Shown here: positions 43,615 to 54,610 of the stretch, piece after piece
Layout: each line of letters starts with the position of its first letter
How positions within the stretch are numbered: the stretch's first letter is position 1
Origin: Polytrichum commune
Lineage: Eukaryota > Streptophyta > Polytrichopsida > Polytrichales > Polytrichaceae
Assembly: GCA_950295325.1 (NCBI GenBank)
Contig: OX485808.1
Coordinates: 39,767,180-39,824,526, forward strand
Length of the DNA stretch: 57,347 bases
Direction of reading: 5' to 3'
The notes under the pieces: model-generated
Told to the model about the DNA's origin: nothing
What the model saw: the letters and a program-made list of their open reading frames with translations, nothing else
The model's database searches: none
Made by a program: the position numbers and the translations under genes

Positions 43615-45666
43615 ATGAAAAAGTTCTTCTCTGAAATTTTCATGTTCTTCTCCATACCGCAGGTCATACCTGCATTACTTAATATAATGTTTGCATGGAG
43701 TTACCATCCAAACATTTCTAAGTATTGTTACAAACCAAGCATGGTTTTTAAAGAGTTTGAAATTCCTGAAGAATTGAATCTAGAGGACATGTGCATATGT
43801 CAATCCTCTAAAAGATTCTACAAATTCCTTGACAAGGATACATTGGATGAACACAATGAGGAAAAGAGTAAAGGACATGTTAGAACAATGGATATATCCA
43901 TTATTCAACATAAGGGTTTGAGAAATGCCATTCAAATGGGGCTCAACCACATACCTTTGAGACCTACGGCCATACATGAAGTGATCCAAGTCATATATGA
44001 TACCTTCTTACAAGTATGCCAGGTACTCAATGTGGAGCAATTGTTGGACATGAACGAGGCCACAAAGGAGGTACGCCAGAGAAGCAGGGGGATTCTACTC
44101 AATGCGTACAAGCTCAACAAGTTTGGATTCAGGTATTCTCAACCTTACTTGTTTACAGTTAAACCTGTAATGGATGAGCTTAACTGGCTCCTCAAGCATG
44201 TATATGTGTCCGGTTTGGATAAGGCGTCTAATAATGCATGTTTTATATGCATAAGTCATATTAGACAACAAGCATTGGAAAGGCTAAGTAGTCGAGACTT
44301 CCTACCTTGCAAAGACGGTGACAAATGGCAGTCCATTGAGGAAATTATCAAATACCTGCAAGGGACTATACATGAACTCCTACCGGAACTACATAATGAT
44401 AGCCATGAATTACCATATATCATGGCTATCTACAAATTCCACAAGAAAAAGTATAGATGGATCACAAATGCTTTTGGATCCATCTATGTCAACTTGGCTA
44501 CCCTTGTAACGGTAGCTACTATGGCTCTCCTTGAGGAGGTTAAACAATGGGCTAAAACCACAGTCATAGGTTACAAAAATTTCCTCGGAATTGATACATC
44601 CGTGTATTGGGTCATTGATTCCATCAATGAGTTTTGTCTCAACATCCCACAAATAGTCCACAACATATATGTGGCGGACATTACAAGATGCTTTGAGACT
44701 ATACCAATAAATGGCCAAGATACCCTATTTGAAGCTATGGAATTTATTACTTCTTTAGGGATCAAAAATTTCAAACGTAAATATCCTAGATCGGAACCAA
44801 GAGCTTGGGTCAAAGTCAATGCTATGGGTGTAACTACTAGAGTAGTTTGGGCATCTACTTGCCCAAGCTACGGCAAATGGCTACAAATATCAGTGAGTGA
44901 GTTCTTGATGTTACACAAGTGGCTTACAACAAACTGCTATGTGAGACTAGGGAATAGGGTATGGAAGCAAGTATTGGGTATTCCAATGGGATTTTCCTGC
45001 TCCCCTCTTTGGTGTAACCTGTACCTAATGTCATACGAGGTCAAGTTTATGCAAAGACTAGCTAAACTTGGGAGGGTTGACTTAATGGGAAAATTTATGC
45101 ATGCATTCCGATACATTGATGATCTTTGTTGGATCAACAATGGTAATGCAAGTATTTTCCTTGACCCACAACAACCCAGGACATCATCCAACCCGTTTTG
45201 GATATATCCTTTACATATTTTGGAAATCAAGACGGAAGTGGCATGCTTTTCCATAATTAACCCTACTCTTGGGATCAAGGCACATTTTATGAATGTGTTG
45301 GTTTCAATCACCAATGAAGATGATGGTGAATTCACACTCCAGAAATATGATAAACGGACAGAACTCCCATTCTCTTATACGCAGTATATTAAATTTTGCT
45401 CTAACAGACCAGTAAAACAAGCGTACAATGTCATCGTATCACAGACAATACCCATATTGTATTTGTCTAATGATATGAATCTGGCTAAGCAAGAACTCGG
45501 TAAACTGATTTCTACTTTAACCAGCAACGGATTCCGCAAACAGAAGCTTCTACAACTGGTAATAGCAACCATCTCCAAAACTAACTACCCTGCTGTCAGA
45601 TTCGAGGTTAAGGATTTAATCACGGCACTTCAAGGTAAGCTTACCGGCAACCCAGGCACTTTTTAG
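43615..45666 (+). CDS. Penelope-like reverse transcriptase (ORF2)
   Basis: The first in-frame ATG is at 43615; the frame is open slightly upstream. It gives 683 residues. Motifs (numbered from 43579): YKFHKKKYRWI near 285-295 (RT-2/3 region), VADITRCFETIPI near 365 (motif A, catalytic Asp), VLGIPMGFSCSPLWCNLYLM near 465 (motif B), AFRYIDDLCWINN near 509 (motif C, YIDD), then a QKYDKRTELPFSYTQYI block like the Y-x-K-x-T segment after the palm in Penelope-like proteins. No GIY-YIG endonuclease is visible. Endonuclease-lacking Penelope-like elements are known and tend to use exposed 3' ends. The frame is intact and the flanking repeats nearly identical, so it may be functional. Confidence 0.75.
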   Translation: MKKFFSEIFMFFSIPQVIPALLNIMFAWSYHPNISKYCYKPSMVFKEFEIPEELNLEDMCICQSSKRFYKFLDKDTLDEHNEEKSKGHVRTMDISIIQHKGLRNAIQMGLNHIPLRPTAIHEVIQVIYDTFLQVCQVLNVEQLLDMNEATKEVRQRSRGILLNAYKLNKFGFRYSQPYLFTVKPVMDELNWLLKHVYVSGLDKASNNACFICISHIRQQALERLSSRDFLPCKDGDKWQSIEEIIKYLQGTIHELLPELHNDSHELPYIMAIYKFHKKKYRWITNAFGSIYVNLATLVTVATMALLEEVKQWAKTTVIGYKNFLGIDTSVYWVIDSINEFCLNIPQIVHNIYVADITRCFETIPINGQDTLFEAMEFITSLGIKNFKRKYPRSEPRAWVKVNAMGVTTRVVWASTCPSYGKWLQISVSEFLMLHKWLTTNCYVRLGNRVWKQVLGIPMGFSCSPLWCNLYLMSYEVKFMQRLAKLGRVDLMGKFMHAFRYIDDLCWINNGNASIFLDPQQPRTSSNPFWIYPLHILEIKTEVACFSIINPTLGIKAHFMNVLVSITNEDDGEFTLQKYDKRTELPFSYTQYIKFCSNRPVKQAYNVIVSQTIPILYLSNDMNLAKQELGKLISTLTSNGFRKQKLLQLVIATISKTNYPAVRFEVKDLITALQGKLTGNPGTF

Positions 45667-45885
45667 CATGAATCTGATTTTAGGAGAGAGCAAGACATGC
45701 CTGATTAATAGGCTACTAAAGAGAGCAGAGTTGAGTTAAAAATAAGGGGACTGGTATGTAAGCCGATAGTGGATACATACTAGTGTAATCCTTGTTTAAC
45801 CAAGCATTAGTATGTACTCCCGAGATCCAAATATTATACATACCAGGGGTTTTTTGGTGGCGGGCCTCTCTCTCTCTCTCTCTCT

Positions 45886-46848
45886 ATACTCTGTTTTTAC
45901 TTTGCCAAACATAAATTACTGAGATCTGTAAATCTAATCTTTAAAGGATAAGTACCTTAGGGTTAGAAGAACTCTACCTAACTATTGTCCACCATAGATT
46001 CTACTCATGGCATCTACGGACAAGATTGTAAACCTAATCATATATCAAGAGCAAGGACTTGAGAAAGCTCCTTTTCACTCAAAGGTTGAACCGCACTAAA
46101 CGGTTATCTTTGGTAAACTCTGTGATTAGGGTAGAGGAAGTTAACTAGTGGGTGATTTAGGCTAAGTGCTTCAATCTGACCCCACAAGAAACTTCAATGG
46201 CAAAGGAACAGGTAAAATACTCTCTTACGGAGTATGTGGTAATGCAAAATCAATAGATGTATCGTTGTTTGATTGTGTGACATAGATAACAATTGGGTTC
46301 TGCTGTTATTCACCTCGTGTACGTGACTAATCCTCATTTTTTGTTGGTTGGTTGCATGGGCACAGGTGAGGCAGACCCTTCACAATTTTGAACGACATCC
46401 TTAGAGTTTGTTTACCTTTTTGGATTCATACACTTAGTGCTCATATATTGTATGTATTCCTTGATGGAGATGATGAATACTTACACATATATTGATTATT
46501 GGGTTATATTTTGAAGTGCACATGATGACAATGGTCCTTCCAAGTTTTTGACTAAGGAGTTGTATAGTATATACATAGTAACTTCAAAGAAATGCAAGGT
46601 ATATAGAGTTAGTTGAATATGAGTTGTATGCAAGAGAAGGTGTCAAACCATGGTTACACCTTATAGTAGACCTACTAAGACATGTATTGTACTGATATGA
46701 GGAGGGATCCCACCCACCCACCCGGGTTTTTGTTAAATAGTACAAAGATATGTATATGAATGGAATGGCCTCCATATGGAGGATGTTTTCTGAATAGGAC
46801 TATGCTTGAATACAAGCTCAGCTCTTACCAAGAAATGCCCAGCTCTCT
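45886..46848 (+). repeat. Right long direct repeat of the retroelement
   Basis: Second copy of the 963-bp repeat, directly after a short TC tract at the end of the ORF2 3' region and directly before a GT microsatellite. Confidence 0.9.
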
Positions 46849-46890
46849 TGTGTGTGTATGGGTGTGTGTGTGTGTGTGTGTGTGTGTGTT
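46849..46890. repeat. (GT)n microsatellite at the right end of the retroelement
   Basis: TGTGTGTGTATGGGTGTGTG followed by uninterrupted GT to about 46890. It begins at the exact end of the right direct repeat, and it is not present at the end of the left repeat. Confidence 0.85.
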
Positions 46891-47030
46891 GTAGTGTGGT
46901 AGAAATATAGTGATTAGGGGGAACTTAGAAATATAGTTGATTAATGTGGGGATTAGGTAGTAGTTTATTAGGATTAATTAGGTTTGGTTAGATTAATTAG
47001 TTAGGGGGTTGTTAGAGATTAAGTAGACAA

Positions 47031-47335
47031 GGATTACTAGCTGGACTGCCGCAACTAAGGTTGGAGGAAGCAAGGGATTACTAGCTGGACTGTCGCAGCA
47101 AGGTTGGAAGAAGCATGGGATTAATAGCTGGACTGCCGCAACTAAGGTTGGAGGAAGCCTGAGATTACTAGCTGGACTGCCGCAACTAAGGTTGGAGGAA
47201 GCCTGGGATTACTAGCTGGACTGCCGCAGTTAGAATTGAGGAAGCCTGGGATTACTAGCTGGACTGCTGCAGTTAGAATTGAGGAAGCCTGGGATTACTA
47301 GCTGGGAACTGCCGCAGCTAAGGGAGGTGGATGCT
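47031..47335. repeat. Minisatellite, 43-44 bp unit, seven copies
   Basis: Units start near 47031, 47075, 47118, 47162, 47206, 47249 and 47292 and share GGATTACTAGCTGGACTGCC, GCA and GGAGGAAGC. The variants fall into two spacer classes (CAACTAAGGTTGG and CAGTTAGAATTG). No coding role. Confidence 0.85.
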
Positions 47336-48395
47336 TGGTTAGAGATAACTAGGAAAAAGGCTGGGTTTATAGTGAGGTTACATACCTTAAACTAGGGTGG
47401 TATTTAAGCAATGATCCAAGGGGGTGAGATGGCAATAGTATAAGGAAGAGTGTTTTTTTTAACACTTGTAATCTTATGATGGAATAAATTGGTGTCCTCG
47501 AATCGATGAGAAATGTACTGAATTCTCACACATTTGGTAAGATGGAGTTATGCGAACACGAATGTGACATCCATTCCCTCACCCGGACTAGGACGCTTAA
47601 GGGTGGTCGGTTTGGCCTCACAGATGACAAGAGGAAGTCCAAAAATTTCACCCAACTTTTTAACACACATCGAACAAACTAGCTTGCGATAGAAAGTTTT
47701 CTCAAAGAAGGATCAACACCATGGTTTCATCCCTCCATAAGGGACTTTACGGATAACTATAGTGGTTTAAGCCCTTCAAAATACTTGTTGTGAGGTCTTC
47801 CTTCCCGCGTCACTAAGGCGCTCTGAATGGGCCTTGTGTGTTCGCAAGCATGGTGCATCTGGGCCGTTGATCCACCAAGGTCCATCCAAGGGCCTCAGCG
47901 ATCCTAGGTGGCGGAGGGCAAGGGTGGTGCTTGCCACCAAGGCGGGGTGGGGCCGTGGGCCTCACATCTTTTTTCGGGGAGGCCGGCTTCCGGGTCTTGT
48001 TGGGGCTAGGTGGCTAGCAGGCTCGGTGGCTAGGTTGGCTAGGCAACTAGGTGGGCTTACTTACTAGCTAGCTAGGCAAACTTACTAAATAACTAGTTGA
48101 TTAGGCTTACTTGATAAGTGGCAAAGGACGACGTAGGCTGGGTCAATTCTTTCTGTACTCACACATGGATGTACAACTTGAAAGCAATGTGAGCACTTCC
48201 AACTTCGCCCAACATTGTAAGGTTGGGTCTTAAATGGACATCTTCTTTTTGCACCCACTTCTTGTACTAGGATACTAGATGCCAAAAATGCAATTAGTGC
48301 GAGATGATTAGTAACTTTTGTCATAATTTGAGGAGCTCCTATGAATATTCTATTCACTATCAAAATGAATATTCTCTACGTTAAAACAAATATCA
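47336..48395. other. Spacer and copy-B-specific sequence, no gene
   Basis: 47622-47815 is the start of copy B. About 47816-48395 is absent from copy A and includes a GC-rich stretch (47820-48000), a CTAGCTAG-type low-complexity stretch, and a fragment near 48320-48370 related to the inverted-repeat arms at 2.7 and 4.7 kb. Short frames here are not convincing. Confidence 0.45.
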
Positions 48396-48529
48396 TTTAA
48401 TGTGGTAGATCATCAATGTAGTGGTTGTCTGGGCCCTCCATATGCGTCCCTGATGTCTGTATTTAAGAACGTTATGATGGGATGGTAGATGCTCATTCGG
48501 ACAATGTTTTATTAAAGTAGGCTCAGACA

Positions 48530-50225
48530 CACCTCGGACTGTCAGGTTCGAGTAAGCATCTGAGAGTTTCTAGAGTTGATCCAGCGTCTGATGCATTGCC
48601 TGGAAGAGACTCAGCCTGTTTGTGTACACATTTTGTTTTCTTCTGTTCTAGTTTGCTTGTCGATAATAAGTACACGAGGGAAATTCACAGTGAGTGAGAT
48701 GGATATTTGGACGAATTTTTAACAGTTTAACATTCCCAACTCTGAAGAGATTGAACGAGCTTTGAACGTGAAAAATATTCAGTTAAAAGTGAACAAGCAA
48801 TCTGCTCTATTTGTTGAAAGCGACTCCAATGTGTTCTCACTTAAGACCCTAAATTGGTGTTTTATCTGACAAGTCTATTGGATAAACTCCCATTGTGCTC
48901 ATTCCCTAATCTACTTGTTTGGTTCTGCCAGATGCTTGCACACGAAATTGGAGAGCTTGAAATTTGGGTTTTGGAGATTTTGTTTCCGAAGAGCATTCTG
49001 TTACTGAGGTTTTTCTGGCATTCTTCAATTGCTTGTGTTGCAAGTGTGGTGAGGAGGCCGTGGAGACCAGCATCCATCCCAGGGTAGCAGTTAGCCGTTG
49101 GCAGTCCCACTTTTTTAGTCCAGTCTACTCATCTAAACGTGTCCGTTTTCAGGTAAATCAGGGTACATTAAACTACAATATGATGTGTTTTTGCACCTGT
49201 GTTTTTTGTTCGCAACATGCACTGCGTTCCTGCTGACATGGTTTTTAAATTTCTGGTATAATCAAGTCTGCTTGTGCTTTAGTTTGAGTTGTTCTTGGCC
49301 AGTTGGCTCCCTTACATTTGTCCTCCATAACGCTCGGTTGAAAGCCAACTCCAAGTTACGTCTTCAAACCACGTACTTAATAATACATCTTTGTTACGAG
49401 GGCAAACCCCCATGCTTTTAGGGGTTAAGGATGGTCATTTGGGAGCACCCATTGAATGGCTTCAAACCTTAAGTGCATGTTGTTGGTTAGTGTGGTCGAA
49501 TCGAAGAAGCTTGCGGATGAGCACTTGTCTCTTCCAAGTAGTTTCCCCAGTAACCCGCATGTCAGTTGCCAGGACATGTCATCGTACTTTGATCCATTTG
49601 ATGTTGAAGAATTTCGTCTCTGTGGAACTTGCTCGAAAATCATTTGAGTTGCTTCAGAGGATAAGTAGGCTAGGAAATGGCAGGATAAGTTGACAGAAAC
49701 AAATTTGGTCCAGGCAAATGTGAATCATTCACAAACTAGTACGAATAATAATAGTATGATGTAGAATATTCTACGCTCTAGACGGCGTTAAGGTCAATGG
49801 AAGCTTCGGAATTAATCTAATGGTTAGAAGGAAAGTCTGTGGGATTATTTTTCTTTCATTAATGAGCTTCAGAGATAAGTGTGCAGCGACCGGGATTGCG
49901 TTTAGAATTGAAATGAACGACGGTTCTTCATTCTGCGATGGTTGCTTGTGCTTTATGAAACATGTGGTTTCTATGGTCAGAATTAGTTTCTTATGCAGTC
50001 AGCTGAGGTATGTTCTATGAACTGCGTGCAATGAAAGTGGAGGAAGATCTGAAAAGAAGTGAAATTACATCATGCGCTTCTCTGAATCGCCATCTCCTAG
50101 AATGTATTTCAGGTTCTGGTCGTACATTTCAGTGACTCGTGTTTGGTTGGTTAATCATGCAACAGCTGTGTTGTGTGCACTTTCCCCACCACATTGCAAT
50201 TCACCTTTGTAAACTGAATCCGTAG
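48530..50225 (+). pseudogene. Decayed upstream exons in copy B, unidentified host gene
   Basis: Counterparts of the coding-like islands of copy A: MLAHEIGELEIWVLEILFPK after a TTCTGCCAG acceptor at about 48931; SYFDPFDVEEFRLCGTCSKI at about 49580-49645; and SFRDKCAATGIAFRIEMNDG followed by SSFCDGCLCFM at about 49863-49955. The C-G-T-C then DK-C, and the DGSS and C-D-G-C words, suggest a zinc-containing OB fold; a CTC1-like origin is a guess. Stops separate the islands, so no intact product is likely. They may also act as 5' UTR of the ankyrin gene. Confidence 0.35.
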
Positions 50226-50549
50226 CTTTGAGAAATTAGGATTGTCGTCATTTGACAGCATGTCTGGAGAGTGCATTAATTATACTCATCGGGGTAGTCA
50301 CCATAGTTAGACCGCGACGTCCATTCCTCTTGGCCAGGACAATGTGTGGATGCTTCAATGCTTCACGATTACCAGGGTAATTAACAAATGCGGAGGAAAT
50401 AGGTTGGGTGTGGGTTTTTGTCTTGTTCGGACCGTGTACACAATTTGTCACAAGGAAATTGGAACAATGGAATAGAAGTGCATAAGTGCTTGAAACTTGG
50501 GGATAATTCAAACCTTGTGCCAGCAGGATCAACAGCTACTGGAGTAAAT

Positions 50550-52076
50550 ATGAAGGACACCTCGAATAATGAGAAGATGGACATCTCCAAGGAAGAGCAT
50601 TCAGTAATTTCACGTCAGGCGGAAGAGAAAATGGATACCGCCCAGGAAGATGATGGGGTCGGGGACATCTCTAAGAAAGAGAAGGAAATGGAGATCTCAG
50701 AGGAAGACTTCAGAAAATTTGCAACAAAATGGGAGATGGATATGTCTAAGCTGAAGGAGTGTTTTGTGGAGAGCAAGTATAAGCCGGAAGAGTTTAAGGG
50801 GTTCTTCACAGGGAAAGTTAGTATAAAGTCGTATGAGCTGGAAGGGTTTAAGAGGTTCTTCACAGGGAAAGTTAGGGAAAAGTCGTATGACGAAGTGGAT
50901 GATTGCCATCCACTCCATGTTGCTGCGTTCAGAGGGGCGGTGGATATGGTGGACATGCTTATAAATAAAGCTGAGGTGGATGTGAATATCCAGATGAAGG
51001 GTCTAGAAGGGGACTCTTTCATTGACAGTTCGGAGGATGAGAATTTCCAGAAGAAGGGTCGAAAAGGGGACTCTTTCATTGACAGTTCGGAGGATGAGAA
51101 TTTCCAGAAGAAGGGTCGAAAAGGGGACTCTTTCATTGACAGTTCGGAGGATGAGAATTTCCAGAAGAAGGGTCGAAAAGGGGACTCTTTCATTGACAGG
51201 CACTTGGACGGGTGGATTGCACTTCACTTTGCAGCCTGTAGGTCTCATGAAGAGATTGATCCTGATCCGCAGGCCAAGAAAAATCAGGTCAAGAAAAATC
51301 AGTTCAGGAAAAATCAGGCAAAGGTTGTGCAAACACTACTCAAATCTCTTGACATCAAGTTGACAATTGAAGATAACCGCGGAAGAACCGCCCTTGACCT
51401 GGCATCCAAATGTAAAAACTGGGATGTTTTCGACATCCTCCGGTTAAAAATCACCCGTGAAGTTACGGATTATAATGAGCCTTATTACAGAGACCGGCAA
51501 GCGAGCGTGGACGCATCCAATGCCATCTTGGTGGGCGCTGCGTTGATTGCGAGTGTGATGTATGCTGCATGGTTGCAGCCGCCGTTGGGCTACTCCACAG
51601 ACTACAACGAACAATTCTCGAATAGTTTGCCGGCGCCTCCTATTTCCAACCCTCAATATGCCACCTTCGATCACCATCCTGCGCTAAATTGGTTTTGGGT
51701 TTTCAACAGTTTATCTTTCTTTACGGCCATTACCACTGTGATGTTAGGAGCGAGAAGTGTTATACCATCTTTTAGGGTGAGCGTGAAGCAAGAGGTGGCG
51801 GAACTACGAAATAACCTTCTCATAACCTCTACATTGTTGGCATTGTCTATGTGTTATGTGATGGTGGCTTTTTCGATTGCAGGGATAGTAGTCGTACCAC
51901 CTCTCTTTAAGTTCAGAGCTTATATGTACTTCACAATCTTGATTGGTGGAATTGTGAGTGCAGTGTTTTTATGTAGATTATGGCACAGGATATTATTCAC
52001 AGTTTATGAACCGCTGGAACACCGTGATCCCAAGGGATACGCAACATGGTTCTATCATGTTTGGATCCGGTCATGA
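50550..52076 (+). CDS. Ankyrin-repeat protein with PGG-type membrane tail, copy B
   Basis: From the ATG at 50550 (open further upstream to 50418) the frame gives about 508 residues. An acidic N-terminal region is followed by a duplicated EEFKGFFTGKVS-like segment, one clear ankyrin repeat (HPLHVAAFRGAVDMVDMLIN), four copies of a 19-residue repeat, one partial ankyrin repeat (WIALHFAACRS), a Lys/Gln stretch, a last ankyrin helix (GRTALDLASKCKNWDVFDIL), and a tail with four hydrophobic segments (AILVGAALIASVMYAAWLQP; FWVFNSLSFFTAITTVML; ITSTLLALSMCYVMVAFSIA; YFTILIGGIVSAVFL). The usual PGG is PPLG here. Ankyrin repeats present in copy A are missing. Intact frame, but the repeat domain is much reduced, so function is uncertain. 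52077-52698 downstream holds no gene. Confidence 0.75.
   Translation: MKDTSNNEKMDISKEEHSVISRQAEEKMDTAQEDDGVGDISKKEKEMEISEEDFRKFATKWEMDMSKLKECFVESKYKPEEFKGFFTGKVSIKSYELEGFKRFFTGKVREKSYDEVDDCHPLHVAAFRGAVDMVDMLINKAEVDVNIQMKGLEGDSFIDSSEDENFQKKGRKGDSFIDSSEDENFQKKGRKGDSFIDSSEDENFQKKGRKGDSFIDRHLDGWIALHFAACRSHEEIDPDPQAKKNQVKKNQFRKNQAKVVQTLLKSLDIKLTIEDNRGRTALDLASKCKNWDVFDILRLKITREVTDYNEPYYRDRQASVDASNAILVGAALIASVMYAAWLQPPLGYSTDYNEQFSNSLPAPPISNPQYATFDHHPALNWFWVFNSLSFFTAITTVMLGARSVIPSFRVSVKQEVAELRNNLLITSTLLALSMCYVMVAFSIAGIVVVPPLFKFRAYMYFTILIGGIVSAVFLCRLWHRILFTVYEPLEHRDPKGYATWFYHVWIRS
51009..51236 (+). repeat. 57-bp in-frame tandem repeat within the ankyrin gene
   Basis: GGGGACTCTTTCATTGACAG recurs at 51009, 51066, 51123 and 51180 with a step of exactly 57 bp. 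Each unit encodes KKGRKGDSFIDSSEDENFQ, an acidic/basic 19-mer. Copies are nearly identical, so the expansion is recent. It is absent from copy A, which has ankyrin repeats there. Confidence 0.9.
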
Positions 52077-52698
52077 GCCTTATTAATTCTAGAAATGACG
52101 TCCTCATCCAAGTAGAGCTTAATTTGTGCAACATATTGTACTAAGAGCCTCATACTTCCAATCAAGAGAGGGTTTCTTTCCTTCTATATATTTTTAGATG
52201 TGGCAACGGAAAATCCTCTCACTTAATTGTAAGCAAATACAGGTGCATATGTACACAACATGTGCAATTGTCATTAAACAAGTTAAGAGGGTTGTTGTTT
52301 TCTTTTATGTGTGTTGTATCTTGAATTCTCCACCTTTACAAGAAAGAAAAAGGATTGTCAATGATTCTGCATTGATATGCAATGTCCGTTCATCATCTCC
52401 TTCCCATTGCATGCGTGGGCATGTGATCGGGTGGCTTAGTGCCTATTTTCATAGGTGGACCGTGTGGTTAATGTTAGGACTATGTGTTTTATGCTAGTTT
52501 TAAGCTTTAGCGTTGGAGGGTAGTTTAGTTGAGTGGGACCGGGGTTTGTTTTCTTTTCTAATTTCTTGAAACGATTCTTCAAAATTAGTATCATTAGCAA
52601 AACTAGAATTGGAAATATTGATACTATTCACAACATGCTTACTTTTTAAACCAGGCACTATTCATTATTTATGTCGGCGTCAGTTTCTTCCAGAGGAT

Positions 52699-53866
52699 GT
52701 TAAACACCCCCCCCCCAACAAACTTTCAGGGGGTGTCAGATTCGGGTTGGAGAATCAAAGAATTTTTTTCATAATTTATGAACTCAACCAAAAATTGTTG
52801 CACACTCCTCCCGACTTCAAAAAAACCATTGCCCTTGCATTCTTGAAAGCCACTTTTTCACAAATCCCATTTTGAGTGTATTTCACCTCCAAGGTCCAAA
52901 ATCCAAAATATATGATCACTTCCATTGAGTAAATAAGCAATTGACTGGGATTTCATATTATAAGTGAAATCCTCAATAAAGCATGTAATTAATTTCGAAG
53001 TCAAAAACATTACAAAACCCACATTAAAATTAAGGTTATTTTCTATGACTTATAATTTGAAATTGTCTTCGTCATTCTAAAATGACACTTAAATTAGTGT
53101 GTTGATTTAGCATGTATATTTTACAATATTTTAGATAATGCTTTCTACCTTCAAAGTATTCATACACATTCAACCTAATTAAGTGTGAATGAATGTAATT
53201 AAGTATAATTACTTTTGATTAATACTAATTAAGCCCAATTAAATCAGAAAGTATGTTTACTAAATTAATCAATTCTAATTAATTAAAATATATTATTACG
53301 GGAGTTAATCATGAATTACTGGAATTAGCTCCAGTAATTAAATTTTATGATTAATTAGTCTCGATTACATATAATCACGCTTAATAAGTTTGAATGCGTA
53401 TGAATACTTCTGAAGGTAGAAGGCATTATCTAAAGTATGAAAAATATACATACTAAATCAACACACTAATTTAAGTTTCATATTAGTATGACAAAGACAA
53501 TTTCAAATTATAAGTCATAAAAAATAACCTTAATTCTTATGAGGGTTATGTAATGTTTTTGACTTCCAAATTAATCAAATGTTTTACTGAGGATTGCACT
53601 TTTAATATGAATTCCTCGTCAATTGCTTATTCACTCAATGGAAGTGATCATATATATTGGATTTTGGACCTTGGAGGTGAAATGTACTCAATATGGGATT
53701 TGTGGAGAAGTGGCCTTCAAGAATGCAAGGGCAATGGTTTCTTCAAAGTCACGCGGAGCGGGCAACAATTTTCGGTCAAGTCATAGATTTCAAGAAAATT
53801 TATGTGGGGTTGCCCCGGCCCAGATCTGACACCCCCTAAAAGTTCGTGGGGGGGGGGGTGTTTAAC
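52699..53866. mobile_element. Complete foldback element in copy B, about 460-bp inverted arms
   Basis: The left end GTTAAACACCCCC and right end GGGGTGTTTAAC are inverse, and the arms continue as inverse copies: TTGCCCTTGCATTCTTGAA, CACCTCCAAGGTCCAAAATC and TCAAAAACATTACA on the left; their complements on the right between about 53410 and 53860. The centre is AT-rich. It is related to the elements at 8634-9389 and 16680-17335. No coding sequence. Target duplication unclear. Confidence 0.7.
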
Positions 53867-54019
53867 ATACTCCGGTTCTTCCAATTTCTTAAAAAAAATT
53901 CCTATGAAGGTAAGATAGTGGAGGCCCATGTCAGATGCTAAAGATAGAATGGAACACAACCATTTAGCTCAATAATGCTATGCATATTTGTTGACTTTAA
54001 ATTTCACAATCCTTTGGTA

Positions 54020-54610
54020 TATTTTGCCTAGTGGCGTGGGTCATTGGGTGTTTGTATGAGTTGTTCGTTAAGTGTACTATCATATTTTTGGAGTAGGGAG
54101 AATATTCCGATGTCGAATATTTCGCGGGATAGCTAGGTAAGGATGTTCAGGGAGTTTTTGGGGATTATACATGTTAATTTTATGAGTTTGATGAGGAGTT
54201 TATCTAATTTCATGGTGTTTAGGACAGAGAAGGGGGCGGCATAAATTGCATACTCAATGCATGGGCGGATGACTGTGTTGAGGATTTTTATCTTGTGTTG
54301 TAACAATGCGGGCCGGGTGATAAGAATAGGGCATTGTTTTGTTTTTTGATTTTTGCGATAGTGATTTTCTTTTGTATGGCCCATTTGAGGGAGGGGACTA
54401 GCCGGATTCCTAGGTATGTGTATAATTCATTTTGGGAGAGAATGGGGAGGTGTTGTTTATAGTTGATGTTTTGAGCTTTTAGGTATGTGGTGAATGCAAG
54501 AGGTTGTAGTTTTGATTTGCTAGGGCACCCTGTGATTGCAAATTTGTTTATACCTAGGGCCACGTGTGCCCGATCTAAGTATTGTTTTAGTTTTTTGAGT
54601 TGGGGTTATA
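54020..54610 (-). pseudogene. LINE reverse-transcriptase fragment, copy B
   Basis: Counterpart of the fragment at 17475-18092, with words INKFAITGCPSKSKLQPLAF, YLGIRLVPSLKWAI and KILNTVIRPCIEYAIYAAPF on the minus strand, in two frames split near 54300-54380. It lacks the catalytic core. Confidence 0.7.

Larger units (their letters stand above)
40636..46848 (+). mobile_element. Penelope-like retroelement with long direct repeats and two ORFs
   Basis: A 963-bp direct repeat (40636-41598 and 45886-46848, offset 5250) flanks an internal region with two ORFs in one orientation. The second ORF is a reverse transcriptase of the Penelope/telomerase-like type (K-x-HK, GIPMG-x-x-x-SP, RYIDDL). There is no protease, integrase, RNase H, tyrosine recombinase or GIY-YIG domain. 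Direct repeats formed by partial head-to-tail copies are a known habit of Penelope-like elements. Only one mismatch separates the repeats, so the copy is very young. TC and GT microsatellites abut the ends. Confidence 0.7.

Noticed and set aside
40636-46848. LTR retrotransposon (Gypsy/Copia) or DIRS-type element
   Set aside because: No protease, integrase, RNase H or tyrosine recombinase, no TG...CA termini or primer-binding site, and the RT motifs (GIPMG, RYIDDL, late Y-x-K-x-T) fit Penelope-like proteins.
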